A stretch of 13,260 bases of DNA from Rubrobacter sp. (GTDB lineage: Bacteria > Actinomycetota > Rubrobacteria > Rubrobacterales > Rubrobacteraceae), in contig JADDPM010000061.1 in assembly GCA_016781885.1 (NCBI GenBank), positions 1-13,260 on the forward strand, in the 5' to 3' direction. Below are positions 6,491 through 13,155 of the stretch, piece after piece (the stretch's first letter is position 1; every line of letters starts with the position of its first letter). The translations under genes and the position numbers were made by a program. The notes beneath the pieces were generated by a model that was not told the origin of the DNA, did no database searches, and saw only the letters and a program-made list of their open reading frames with translations.

Positions 6491-6618
6491 GCGTTTTTAT
6501 ACCTCGAATAGTGAGATCTGTGGCATGCGTAAGTCTGGGAAGGACTCTATACTTACCAATTGGCGTCCGTAGCAAATCCACCGTGCTGTGGTATCAGGAG
6601 AAGCCGTGATCGAGACTG

Positions 6619-6641
6619 CCAGCCCGGCGTGGCGGGCCTGG
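6619..6641 (+). promoter_or_regulatory. Hairpin in the leader of the osmolyte-importer operon
   Basis: CCAGCCCG (6619-6626) pairs with CGGG-C-CTGG (6633-6641, one C bulged) around the 6-base loop GCGTGG. It lies 34 bases before the ATPase start. It could be a protein-binding or attenuation element, or the end of an unidentified upstream transcript. No T run follows. I see no convincing promoter; a lone -10-like TATACT is at 6548-6553. Confidence 0.3.
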
Positions 6642-6674
6642 AAGGGTATTACCTATAGGTCTACAGGAGATGCA

Positions 6675-7646
6675 ATGATCGAGTTTAGAGACGTAAGCAA
6701 GACCTATAGCGGCTCCTCGGGTCCGGTGGTCAGGGATCTCTCCTTCGAGGTGCTAGACGGGGAGATCTGTGTCCTGGTAGGTCCGTCGGGGTGCGGCAAG
6801 ACGACGAGCATGCGGATGGTCAACCGCCTGATCGAGCCATCCAGTGGCGAGATTCTCATAGACGGCGAACCGAACACCGCGATGAGCGCCACGCAGCTGC
6901 GGCGGCGCATCGGGTATGCGATCCAGCAGATAGGCCTCTTCCCCCACCGCACCATCGCCGGTAACATCGCCACAGTGCCGGGGCTCGTGGGCTGGGAGAA
7001 GGACCGCACTACGGCCCGCGTGGACGAGCTGTTAGAGCTCGTCGGGCTAGATCCTGCGCAGTACCGGGATCGCTACCCGGCCGAGCTCTCCGGCGGCCAG
7101 CAGCAGCGGGTCGGGGTGGCGCGGGCGATGGCGGCGGACCCCCCGATCATGCTGATGGACGAGCCGTTCGGGGCGGTGGATCCTATAACGCGCCACCGCT
7201 TGCAGGACGAGTTCCTGCGCATCCAGCAAGAAATAAAGAAGACCATCGTCTTCGTCACCCACGACATAGACGAGGCGATAAAGATGGGCGACAAGATCGC
7301 CATCCTCAAAGAGGGTGGCGTCCTCGCCCAGTATGACACTCCAGAGAACATCCTCGCCTCCCCGAACTCCGAGTTCGTCTCTTCGTTCGTCGGCACCGAC
7401 CGGGTCTTGAAGAGGCTCTCGCTCATGCGCGTCTCGGAGATGGAGCTGGAGCCGGCGGACGGTGCGACCGACCTGCCCCGCATAAACGAACGGACCAACC
7501 TCAAGGACGCGCTCTCGGAGATGATCGGGGCGGGCGTCGAGCGCGGGCTGGTCGTCTCAGAGAGGGACGACGTACGCGGGACTATCTCGATACAGAAGAT
7601 CAAGAACCTCTCCCACCGGGCGGAGGCCGGACAGGACGGTGTCTAG
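6675..7646 (+). CDS. opuCA: Osmoprotectant (betaine/choline/carnitine-type) ABC importer, ATPase
   Basis: This 323-residue ATPase powers uptake of compatible solutes through the two permeases that follow. It has Walker A GPSGCGKT at 36-43, the Q-loop at about Gln85 (YAIQQIGLFPH), signature LSGGQQQR at 138-145, Walker B IMLMDEP at 158-164 and the switch His196 (VTHD). NRLIEPSSGEI and QIGLFPHRTIAGNIA are typical of the OpuA/OpuC/ProV branch. OpuCA proteins carry two C-terminal CBS domains and reach about 380 residues; here the tail after 240 is only about 80 residues, enough for one CBS-like unit. The ATG at 6675 has AGGAG (6665-6669) 5 bases ahead. The frame is open upstream to 6588 but without homology. 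Its end overlaps the next start by 8 bases. Confidence 0.93.
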   Translation: MIEFRDVSKTYSGSSGPVVRDLSFEVLDGEICVLVGPSGCGKTTSMRMVNRLIEPSSGEILIDGEPNTAMSATQLRRRIGYAIQQIGLFPHRTIAGNIATVPGLVGWEKDRTTARVDELLELVGLDPAQYRDRYPAELSGGQQQRVGVARAMAADPPIMLMDEPFGAVDPITRHRLQDEFLRIQQEIKKTIVFVTHDIDEAIKMGDKIAILKEGGVLAQYDTPENILASPNSEFVSSFVGTDRVLKRLSLMRVSEMELEPADGATDLPRINERTNLKDALSEMIGAGVERGLVVSERDDVRGTISIQKIKNLSHRAEAGQDGV

Positions 7647-8328
7647 TAGCCTCGCCCTTCAGGCTCCGGGGCCGAAGACTCTGGACTGGACCTGGATCTC
7701 GAACAACTTCGGGGAGGAGATACTGCCGGCGTTGCAGGGACATATCTTCCTCTCGCTCACCTCGGTCGCGATAGCCCTGGTCATCTCGCTCCCCACGGGC
7801 ATTTTGGTCTCGCGCTACCGCAAGGCTTATCCGCCCGTCACGTTCATCACCGGGCTACTCTTCTCCATACCGAGCCTGGCGGCCTTTATGCTGCTCGTCG
7901 CCCTCCCGGGCATAGGGCTCGGGCCGGTGCCGGTAATCATCGCGCTCGTAGCCTACTCGCTGCTGGTCCTGATCCGCAACGTCGTGGCGGGGATCGACTC
8001 GGTGCCCGAGGAGACGAAGGACGCCGCTCGCGGCATGGGCCTTACCCCCCGCCAAATTCTCTACAGGGTCGAGCTACCGCTGGCGCTGCCTGTGATCGTG
8101 GCCGGCATCAGGATAGCGACCGTAACGATTATAGGTATCGCCACCATCGGCGCGTACATAAACGGCGGCGGGCTGGGGGAGTTGATCTTCACGGGCATCA
8201 GCCGCAACTTCCCGACCCGCGTCATCGTCGGCGCCGTCCTGGCTACACTGATGGCCGTGCTCGCGGACGTGCTGCTCCTGTGGCTGGAGCGCCGCTTGCG
8301 TCCCTGGGCGCGGGTGAGGAGGACGTAA
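7639..8328 (+). CDS. opuCB: Osmoprotectant ABC importer, permease 1
   Basis: This is a 229-residue inner-membrane permease. It shows about five or six hydrophobic helices and the EAA loop at 128-150 (KDAARGMGLTPRQILYRVELPLA), which docks on the ATPase. The Gly-rich INGGGLGELIFTGI after the loop is characteristic of OpuC/YehW-type permeases. The GTG start overlaps the end of the ATPase gene by 8 bases, so translation is probably coupled. An N-terminal extension of about 20 polar residues precedes the first helix. The B/D letter is given by position in the operon and not by sequence. Confidence 0.92.
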   Translation: MSSSLALQAPGPKTLDWTWISNNFGEEILPALQGHIFLSLTSVAIALVISLPTGILVSRYRKAYPPVTFITGLLFSIPSLAAFMLLVALPGIGLGPVPVIIALVAYSLLVLIRNVVAGIDSVPEETKDAARGMGLTPRQILYRVELPLALPVIVAGIRIATVTIIGIATIGAYINGGGLGELIFTGISRNFPTRVIVGAVLATLMAVLADVLLLWLERRLRPWARVRRT

Positions 8329-8331
8329 ATC

Positions 8332-8985
8332 ATGAACAGCCTGTTCGAGGTGTTCCAGAGGCCGGACTTTATAACGCAGCTCGTCGTACACGTAGAGCTC
8401 TCGGCGGCGGCGCTCCTGATCGCGATCGCCATCGCCCTCCCCGCAGCGCTCGCCGTGAACCGCTCGGCCTTCGCCTCCAACGTGGTCATAAACATAGCCA
8501 ACACGGGCCGGGCCGTGCCGTCGCTCGCGATACTGGCACTCGTCTTTCCGCTGTTGGGGTTCGGGTTCGCGCCGTCGCTCGTGGCGCTCGTACTGCTCGC
8601 TATACCGCCCATCCTGATCAACACCTCCACCGGCGTCCGGCAGGTGAGCCCGCAGGTGATAGACGCCGCCAGAGGGATGGGGCTCTCGGGCGGCCAGATC
8701 CTCACGAGCATACAGCTCCCAATCGCCATGCCCGTAATCTTCGCCGGCATCCGCACCTCGGCCGTCCAGGTCGTGGCGAGCGCGACGCTCGCGACGTTTA
8801 TCGGCGGCGGAGGACTCGGGGAGCTCATAGTCCTGGGATTCCAGCGCAACGACCTGGCCGTCCAGATCGGCGGTTCTTTAGCCGTCGCGGTCCTGGCGAT
8901 AATCACGGAGGTAAGCTTCGGTATTCTGGAGCGGGCCTTCACCCCGAAGGGCCTGACCGTGGCGCGCAAACGCCGCGGCAAGTAG
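8332..8985 (+). CDS. opuCD: Osmoprotectant ABC importer, permease 2
   Basis: This 217-residue inner-membrane permease is paralogous to the preceding one. It has the same helix spacing, an EAA loop at 111-131 (DAARGMGLSGGQILTSIQLPI), and the following FIGGGGLGELIVLGF. The pair would form a heterodimeric channel. The ATG at 8332 has a strong AGGAGG (8317-8322) 9 bases ahead and lies 3 bases after the upstream stop. Binding-protein-dependent importers of this type usually carry two such permeases of about 210-230 residues, as here. Confidence 0.93.
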   Translation: MNSLFEVFQRPDFITQLVVHVELSAAALLIAIAIALPAALAVNRSAFASNVVINIANTGRAVPSLAILALVFPLLGFGFAPSLVALVLLAIPPILINTSTGVRQVSPQVIDAARGMGLSGGQILTSIQLPIAMPVIFAGIRTSAVQVVASATLATFIGGGGLGELIVLGFQRNDLAVQIGGSLAVAVLAIITEVSFGILERAFTPKGLTVARKRRGK

Positions 8986-9016
8986 AAGACCTGGAAGTTA
9001 GAGAGAAGGAGACCAG

Positions 9017-9964
9017 ATGAAGCCAAGAAAGATTCTGTACGCGATGGCGTTCCTCGTCCTGACTATCGCACTCTTGGGGTGCGGCAATGCCGGAGGTGGC
9101 GGGCAAGGCAGCGGCGGCGGCGGCGGCGGAGAAGGCGGTCCGACGATAACCGTCGGCTCAAAGAACTTCACTGAGCAGTTCATCCTCGGCGAGCTCTACG
9201 CTCAGGCGCTGGAGGCCAACGGGTACACGGCCGAACGCTCGCTCAACCTCGGCTCCGAGCAGCTCGCCGACGAGGCTCTCCAGGCCGGCGACATCGACTT
9301 TTACCCCGAGTACACGGGGACGGCCCTGGTCAACATCCTCGGCTACGAGGGCGAGAACCCGCCAACTCCCGAGGAGACCTACGAGGAGGCGAGGATACGC
9401 TACGCCGAGCGTGACCCGGCCGACACGATGCTCACCCCCGCCGACTTCAATAACAACTACGGCATCTTCGTCCGGCGCGAGATAGCAGAGGAGCAGAACC
9501 TCCGCACCTTGGACGACCTGGCGAGAGCCTCCAGCGGGCTGACCTTCGCGACTTTCTCCGAGTTTCAGGACCGCGAGGACGGCTACCCCAACATGCTCGA
9601 AAACTATCCCGGACTCGACTTTGAGGAGACCGTCGTGGCGAACGACCTCGGCTTGCGGTATCGGGGCGTGGAGAACGGCGAAGCCGACGTGGGCGTAGGC
9701 TTCCTGACCGATGGTCAGCTCACCTCTGAGGAGCTCACGGTATTGGAGGACGAGAAGAAGATCTGGCCGTTTTACTATCCGGCGCCGGTGGTCCGTAGCG
9801 AGGTGCTGGAGGAGAACCCGGACATTGAGGAGATACTCAACCAGGTCTCCGCGACCCTGAACGTCGACAACATCCGCGAGCTCAACGGTAGGGTGGACAT
9901 CGGAGGGGAAGACCCCGAAGACGTCGCCGCCGACTTCCTGGCCCAGCAGGGGCTCGTTAGCTAG
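9017..9964 (+). CDS. opuCC: Osmoprotectant-binding lipoprotein of the importer
   Basis: This 315-residue extracellular binding protein delivers betaine, choline, carnitine, proline or a similar solute to the permeases. It opens with a lipoprotein signal, MKPRKILYAM then a hydrophobic core, lipobox LLGC with Cys22. A very Gly-rich linker follows (about 23-41), acting as a flexible tether. The mature chain has the QAT-family signatures ITVGSKNFTEQFILGEL at 44-60, NLGSEQLADEALQAGDIDFYPEYTGTAL at 77-104, and YYPAPVVRSEVLEENPDIEEIL near the end. AAGGAG (9006-9011) lies 5 bases before the ATG. The aromatic residues that would tell betaine from choline cannot be assigned by eye, so the ligand is open. 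Confidence 0.93.
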   Translation: MKPRKILYAMAFLVLTIALLGCGNAGGGGQGSGGGGGGEGGPTITVGSKNFTEQFILGELYAQALEANGYTAERSLNLGSEQLADEALQAGDIDFYPEYTGTALVNILGYEGENPPTPEETYEEARIRYAERDPADTMLTPADFNNNYGIFVRREIAEEQNLRTLDDLARASSGLTFATFSEFQDREDGYPNMLENYPGLDFEETVVANDLGLRYRGVENGEADVGVGFLTDGQLTSEELTVLEDEKKIWPFYYPAPVVRSEVLEENPDIEEILNQVSATLNVDNIRELNGRVDIGGEDPEDVAADFLAQQGLVS

Positions 9965-9970
9965 AACGTC

Positions 9971-10336
9971 GTGACGGCCTTCGTTCGTATAAGACCCGAG
10001 CTCATAACCGCGCACCGCATGCGTATGGAGATGGTCGACCTCGAAGACGAGGACGTGGAGAACACCATCCGAATGAAGGGCTGGGCCTGGGTCCGCGCCC
10101 GCGGAGCCTGGGTCTACGCCGGCGAGCCGGACTTTATATACCGGCAGATCCGGGAGGTCATAATCGGCCTCCCGAATATCGTCTTCAACGAATCGGGCAT
10201 CGAAGAGAGCATCCGCAGCATCGAAGAGAAGGCCCGCAACCCCGAAGAGCGCGAAGAGGGGCTCGCGCTGCTCCGCCAGGCCTTCGAGAAGACCGGGCAG
10301 CTAGAAGTAGCCCAGAGGTTCCTCGAAAAAAGGTAG
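9971..10336 (+). CDS. Unrecognised soluble protein, fifth gene of the importer operon
   Basis: The protein has 121 residues, is charged and shows no signal or membrane helix. MKGWAWVRARGAWVYAGEPDFIYRQIREVI in the middle is Trp- and aromatic-rich. The last 45 residues are mostly charged helix (GIEESIRSIEEKARNPEEREEGLALLRQAFEK). I recognise no family. The GTG start at 9971 lies 6 bases after the binding-protein stop and has no ribosome site, so it would rely on re-initiation. An ATG at 10019 (MRMEMVDLEDED) is an alternative start, and TATAAG at 9988-9993 might be its own -10 box. Its link to osmolyte uptake is inferred only from position. Confidence 0.7.
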   Translation: MTAFVRIRPELITAHRMRMEMVDLEDEDVENTIRMKGWAWVRARGAWVYAGEPDFIYRQIREVIIGLPNIVFNESGIEESIRSIEEKARNPEEREEGLALLRQAFEKTGQLEVAQRFLEKR

Positions 10337-10393
10337 CCTACTCCTTGAGGAACGGCAAAGTGTCTATTACGCCAGCCACAACCATTCCTACGC

Positions 10394-11413
10394 TCACCGT
10401 TGTTGCCGTGAAGTGAATCCCGCCGAAGCCTGAGCTTCGGGAATTTCTTTGGAAACCGGCGAACCGGCGTCCTTGAAGCGTTGCGCGGCTCTCGCGTATT
10501 TCTTACGGTCCCTGTCGAATTGTCGCTGCATCTTGGGTGTAACCTCGCGTTCGATCTCCGTGGTGTAGGGCGGATGGGTTATCCGCTCTACGGGTAGGCG
10601 GTCATAAGCTCTCCGGAAGGTCCTGTAATCGGGGAACTTCTCGCCTGGGTTCTCTCGGTTCCACTCTCGCCGCATGTCGTCAAGGGTAGGCTTATTCGCT
10701 CCCGCTTTGTGGAGCCGGGCTTCCACGAACCTTGCTACTCGATAGGCACGGGCGTTTGGCAGCTTCCTCTCAGCATGCATCCTTCGCTTCATCTCCGGGA
10801 ACGCGTCGGCAAACGTCTTGACAGAGATCCAGGGTGGTGCTTCCATAGTGATGAGGTACAGAGCCGGGCTGTGCCAGCCACGGTTTTCTCTATAGCTCAC
10901 CCGAACTGGACGCGTAGACGGGGCCTCGCCCGTGAGCATCCACCAAGCGGCGTCCCCCTCGTGCCAGCCGTGTAGTTTCTTCAAGCGGGAGGCTGCGACC
11001 GCGACCTCCCGGGCATCGGATGACCTCAAGAACTCTTCGGCCTCTACGTGAGAAAGCAAGCCGTTAGGAAGATATCGTTCTCTAAAACCCACGACATGCG
11101 GGTCCTCGACCGCATTCCTCACCTGGATCTTCAATAGCCATCGTGCGCGCTCGGTCTCCGCATCGGTAAGCTTCACGGCGAAAGGTTCGCTCTGCGTAAA
11201 GGCTTCCTCAAGCCCTTCTCTTTCAGGTGTCTGGCTCTTACGTGCCCGCCCGGGTAGCTGATCGAGTTCCTCGATCAGGTATTGGGCCTGCTCTTCATCG
11301 AAGGGCTGTTCAAGCGCCTCATCAACGAACCACTTTTCGTGTAGGTAATTCCACTCTTCGTCTGTCATGCTGCGCTGCTTCTCGACTTCGACACGCAAGT
11401 CTCGCTCGTTCAT
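10394..11413 (-). CDS. Unrecognised 339-residue charged protein, possibly accessory
   Basis: The protein is soluble, with many Arg, Glu and Lys and no signal or membrane helix. The N-terminal 100 residues are acidic and helical. A Trp-rich middle follows (LHGWHEGDAAWWM, about 149-161), then a basic C-terminal half with TLDDMRREWNREN and PDYRTFRRAYDRLP. This last motif resembles a small DNA-binding-like helix pair seen in actinobacterial accessory genes, but I cannot name a family. The ATG at 11413 has GAGAGG a few bases ahead. Its base composition looks less GC-rich than that of the importer genes. It converges with the 121-residue gene and diverges from the E3-binding-domain gene. Confidence 0.75.
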   Translation of the reverse strand: MNERDLRVEVEKQRSMTDEEWNYLHEKWFVDEALEQPFDEEQAQYLIEELDQLPGRARKSQTPEREGLEEAFTQSEPFAVKLTDAETERARWLLKIQVRNAVEDPHVVGFRERYLPNGLLSHVEAEEFLRSSDAREVAVAASRLKKLHGWHEGDAAWWMLTGEAPSTRPVRVSYRENRGWHSPALYLITMEAPPWISVKTFADAFPEMKRRMHAERKLPNARAYRVARFVEARLHKAGANKPTLDDMRREWNRENPGEKFPDYRTFRRAYDRLPVERITHPPYTTEIEREVTPKMQRQFDRDRKKYARAAQRFKDAGSPVSKEIPEAQASAGFTSRQQR

Positions 11414-11424
11414 AGCCTCTCATG

Positions 11425-11462
11425 TTCTATATACGAGCTTCTATATGTCCACCATAGTGGAC
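11425..11462. repeat. Direct repeat plus inverted repeat in a divergent promoter region
   Basis: TTCTATAT occurs at 11425-11432 and again at 11439-11446, exactly 14 bases apart. On the minus strand these read ATATAGAA, and either could be the -10 box of the 339-residue gene. Immediately after, GTCCAC-CATA-GTGGAC (11447-11462) is a perfect 6-base-arm palindrome. It fits an operator shared by the divergent genes. Confidence 0.5.
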
Positions 11463-11488
11463 CAGGGCATCTGGGCGAAGGCGGCGCT

Positions 11489-11809
11489 GTGAGCGACGCG
11501 GTGGGCCTGGTCGGCGATATCACTGGGCGGGCCATGGGGGAAGATGGTACGGTAAGCCAAGCTGCTGGTGGGGTCAGTCAGGCGACTCAAGGAGTAGGCG
11601 ACGCCTCGGAGCAGGTCACTAGTGGGGCGGGCCAGGCGCCACAAGAAGCAGCGGAGGGCATCATAGAAACCGAGAGCAAGGTGGAAGCCACGGACGCCGC
11701 CAAGCGTAAAGCGAAGCAACTGGGTGTGGACCTCTCCACGGTAGAGGGGACAGGCTCAGGGGGACGGATCACCGCAGGAGACGCAGAACGCGCAGCTGGC
11801 GAAGCTTGA
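11489..11809 (+). CDS. Small protein with a stand-alone E3-binding (peripheral subunit-binding) domain
   Basis: The protein has 106 residues. The C-terminal part, 67-103, fits the peripheral-subunit-binding domain of 2-oxoacid dehydrogenase E2 chains: ATDAAKRKAKQLGVDLSTV, then GTGSGGRI at 87-94, then a final helix. In E2 this three-helix unit holds E3 or E1. Here there is no lipoyl or acyltransferase domain. The preceding 60 residues are a Gly/Ala/Ser/Gln/Val repeat-like segment (VSQAAGGVSQATQGVG) suggesting an amphipathic or disordered arm. The same fold is also used for DNA binding in some actinobacterial proteins, so a nucleoid role is possible. The GTG start has GAAGGCGG (11477-11484) 4 bases ahead. 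A 15-residue frame from ATG 11445 ends in a stop overlapping this GTG. Confidence 0.7.
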   Translation: MSDAVGLVGDITGRAMGEDGTVSQAAGGVSQATQGVGDASEQVTSGAGQAPQEAAEGIIETESKVEATDAAKRKAKQLGVDLSTVEGTGSGGRITAGDAERAAGEA

Positions 11810-11925
11810 TATCTCCTCAGAGGTGTACAGAACGGGCGCGGAGCCCCGGTCCAGGGATAAGATACCCAGCTTTGGGAGAGGACCGACCAGACGCCAACCA
11901 GCCAACGCCCGGCTCACCGACCAGT

Positions 11926-12207
11926 CGGCGCGTCACCGTTCAGGAGACCACCGGCGCTTTAGGCATCACCGTCGAGGCCGTGCGTGGCCGGATCAAACGC
12001 GGGAAGCTAGAGGCGGAGCGCGAGAAGGACGGCAGCGTTTACGTGTGGCTCGACGCCGACCGGATCACGACCGGCCACGACCAGCCTACAACCGGTTCTC
12101 AGCCGGACGCCGACCGACCCGCCGAATTCAGGGTGGTATCAAGCTATATGGACCGGGCGCTACTACCAGCCCGGGAAGTGGTCAGCGCTGACCGCTTTAG
12201 TGCATAA
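11926..12207 (+). pseudogene. Fragment of an excisionase/MerR-like helix-turn-helix protein
   Basis: One recognisable domain is present: RRVTVQETTGALGITVEAVR at the front, GRIKRGKLEAE, and DGSVYVWLDADR (bases 11926-12063). This is the V-x-E-A-a-x-x-L-G-i-x-x-x-A-v-R-x-R-i-x-r-G-x-L layout of small DNA-binding proteins, with a wing. No good start codon or ribosome site lies just before it; the frame continues upstream to a TTG at 11806 through sequence that looks non-coding. After the domain, where relatives I recall carry a long coiled coil, this frame runs only 48 more unusual residues to a stop. It is probably a decayed copy truncated at both ends, though expression of a small form cannot be excluded. 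Confidence 0.5.
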
Positions 12208-12322
12208 GGATGCGACCGGGTGAGATGGAGCTGCCGAGAATTCCTTTTATCGACGCTCCGCCCCGGTCCTATGCGGCCAGGGCCTCCGAGACTGGGGGAG
12301 CGTCCGGCGGGTATTACGAGAG

Positions 12323-12342
12323 TCGATGTATGTGTACATCGA
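12323..12342. repeat. 20-base palindrome in a gene-free stretch
   Basis: TCGATGTA-TGTG-TACATCGA is a perfect inverted repeat with 8-base arms and a 4-base centre. It lies in 12208-12501, where I see no convincing gene. It could be an operator for a dimeric regulator, a small RNA hairpin, or a recombination remnant. No T run follows, so a terminator is unlikely. Confidence 0.5.
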
Positions 12343-12501
12343 AAGCATGGGCCGTGCCGGGCGGGGCGTATCGGAGAGTAGAATGAAGCACCCTTAACGC
12401 TCACTTTATCGAGCACTAACGAAGCTTTGCGAAGTCCTTACCCAAGCAGGCTACTTTGAAGAGAGCTTCCAAAAAGCGAGTCGACCAAAGTAACGAGGAC
12501 C

Positions 12502-12714
12502 ATGAAAAGAAGACTTGCGTTTATCCTTCTCACCGCTTTAGTCTCGATCTTTGGCGCGGTGACGTGCGGCGGGGAAGCGGAAGAGGAACCGGGGGTAGAC
12601 GAACAAGAACTCCAGCAACCGGTACAACAAGAGCAGGAACCGCTAGAGCCGGAATCGTCAGAGCCGATGCCAGGAGCGCCGAGAGACGGAACGGTAGGAG
12701 ATGATGTGCGGTGA
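12502..12714 (+). CDS. Small exported acidic protein, possible lipoprotein
   Basis: The protein has 70 residues. MKRRLAFILLTALVSIFGAVTCGG is a clear signal peptide, with a Cys at about 22 that could be acylated; Thr rather than Gly/Ala/Ser before Cys makes this a poor lipobox. The mature part is almost only Glu, Gln, Pro and Asp (EEEPGVDEQELQQPVQQEQE), with no hydrophobic core, so it is probably disordered outside the membrane. GAGGA stands only 2 bases before the ATG, unusually close. No family is recognised. A hairpin element begins right after the stop. Confidence 0.65.
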   Translation: MKRRLAFILLTALVSIFGAVTCGGEAEEEPGVDEQELQQPVQQEQEPLEPESSEPMPGAPRDGTVGDDVR

Positions 12715-12718
12715 CACG

Positions 12719-12762
12719 CAAGGGGAGAAAGAAGGCCGGAGTCCCGATAAGGAGCCCCGGCC
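12719..12762 (+). repeat. Hairpin element, copy A
   Basis: GGCCGG (12734-12739) pairs with CCGGCC (12757-12762), with a partly paired inner stem around GATAA. The purine-rich GCAAGGGGAGAAAGAA lies before it. The order and sequence match a second element at 13144-13183. It follows the exported-protein stop by 4 bases and may end that transcript, but no T run follows. Confidence 0.45.
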
Positions 12763-12886
12763 CGGCAGGCAGCTTGCTCGTTGCGAGGCGGCCTATATAC
12801 CGGGAGTTTATGGCACTCTCGAACATGGAATCGATATGTTGCCTGCAAGAAGTAAACCGCAGCAACCACGGAAGGAGCATACGACG

Positions 12887-13081
12887 TTGACGAGCGAAAA
12901 GGGGTCGGCCGAGGGCCAGGAGAAGAACCAGAGTTCCACAGACAAGGCCATAGACAAGGCCCAGGAAAAGCGCCAGGGCGGAGGGTCGCCCGATGCGGTG
13001 GACAAGGCCGTAGACAAAGCTCAGGAATCAGGCCTCACCGACAAGGCGGCGCAAAAAGCCAAGGACAGGTTCTCCAAGTAG
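12887..13081 (+). CDS. Small Lys/Ala/Asp-rich helical protein with TTG start, antitoxin-like
   Basis: The 64 residues begin MTSEKGSAEGQEKNQSSTDK (TTG read as Met). They contain a repeated helix, DKAIDKAQE then DKAVDKAQE, and end in TDKAAQKAKDRFSK. The pattern of Lys-Ala every few residues resembles small actinobacterial proteins of the MT0933/Rv0909 antitoxin-like group; this is a resemblance only, and no toxin gene adjoins. The frame is open from 12701, but a TTG with AAGGAG (12872-12877) 9 bases ahead is the best start. The 60-odd residues before it overlap the hairpin element and are not protein-like. TATATA at 12794-12799 could be its -10 box. Confidence 0.65.
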   Translation: MTSEKGSAEGQEKNQSSTDKAIDKAQEKRQGGGSPDAVDKAVDKAQESGLTDKAAQKAKDRFSK

Positions 13082-13091
13082 TCGGGTAGCA

Positions 13092-13104
13092 ACCGCTAAG
13101 CGGT
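13092..13104. repeat. Short palindrome after the 64-residue gene
   Basis: ACCGCT-A-AGCGGT is a perfect 6-base inverted repeat 11 bases after the stop. ACCGCTAAG recurs at 13212-13220, and AGGTGTGT occurs twice farther on (about 13219 and 13246). The function is unknown. Confidence 0.35.
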
Positions 13105-13155
13105 ACACTCCCTCCGCTCCCGCAAGCACCCTACAGAGAGGCGCACAAGGAAAGA

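Noticed and set aside
6249..6581. 110-codon minus-strand frame as an intact gene
   Set aside because: Its middle is one piece of the oxidoreductase relic; the start and the end after the deletion joint are out of the ancestral frame.
8061..9026. 321-codon minus-strand frame opposite the permeases
   Set aside because: Shadow frame rich in Ser/Ala/Thr with no hydrophobic or domain pattern, while the plus strand carries undoubted permeases.
11425..11462. CRISPR array
   Set aside because: Only two short direct copies with a 6-base gap, no spacer pattern and no cas genes.
12210..12386. 58-codon plus-strand frame with AGGA near its ATG
   Set aside because: Third-position GC is lower than expected for a gene here, there is no recognisable pattern, and it contains the 20-base palindrome.
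12701..12886. N-terminal 62-codon extension of the 64-residue protein
   Set aside because: It overlaps the hairpin element, has no protein-like character, and a TTG with a strong ribosome site explains the real start.
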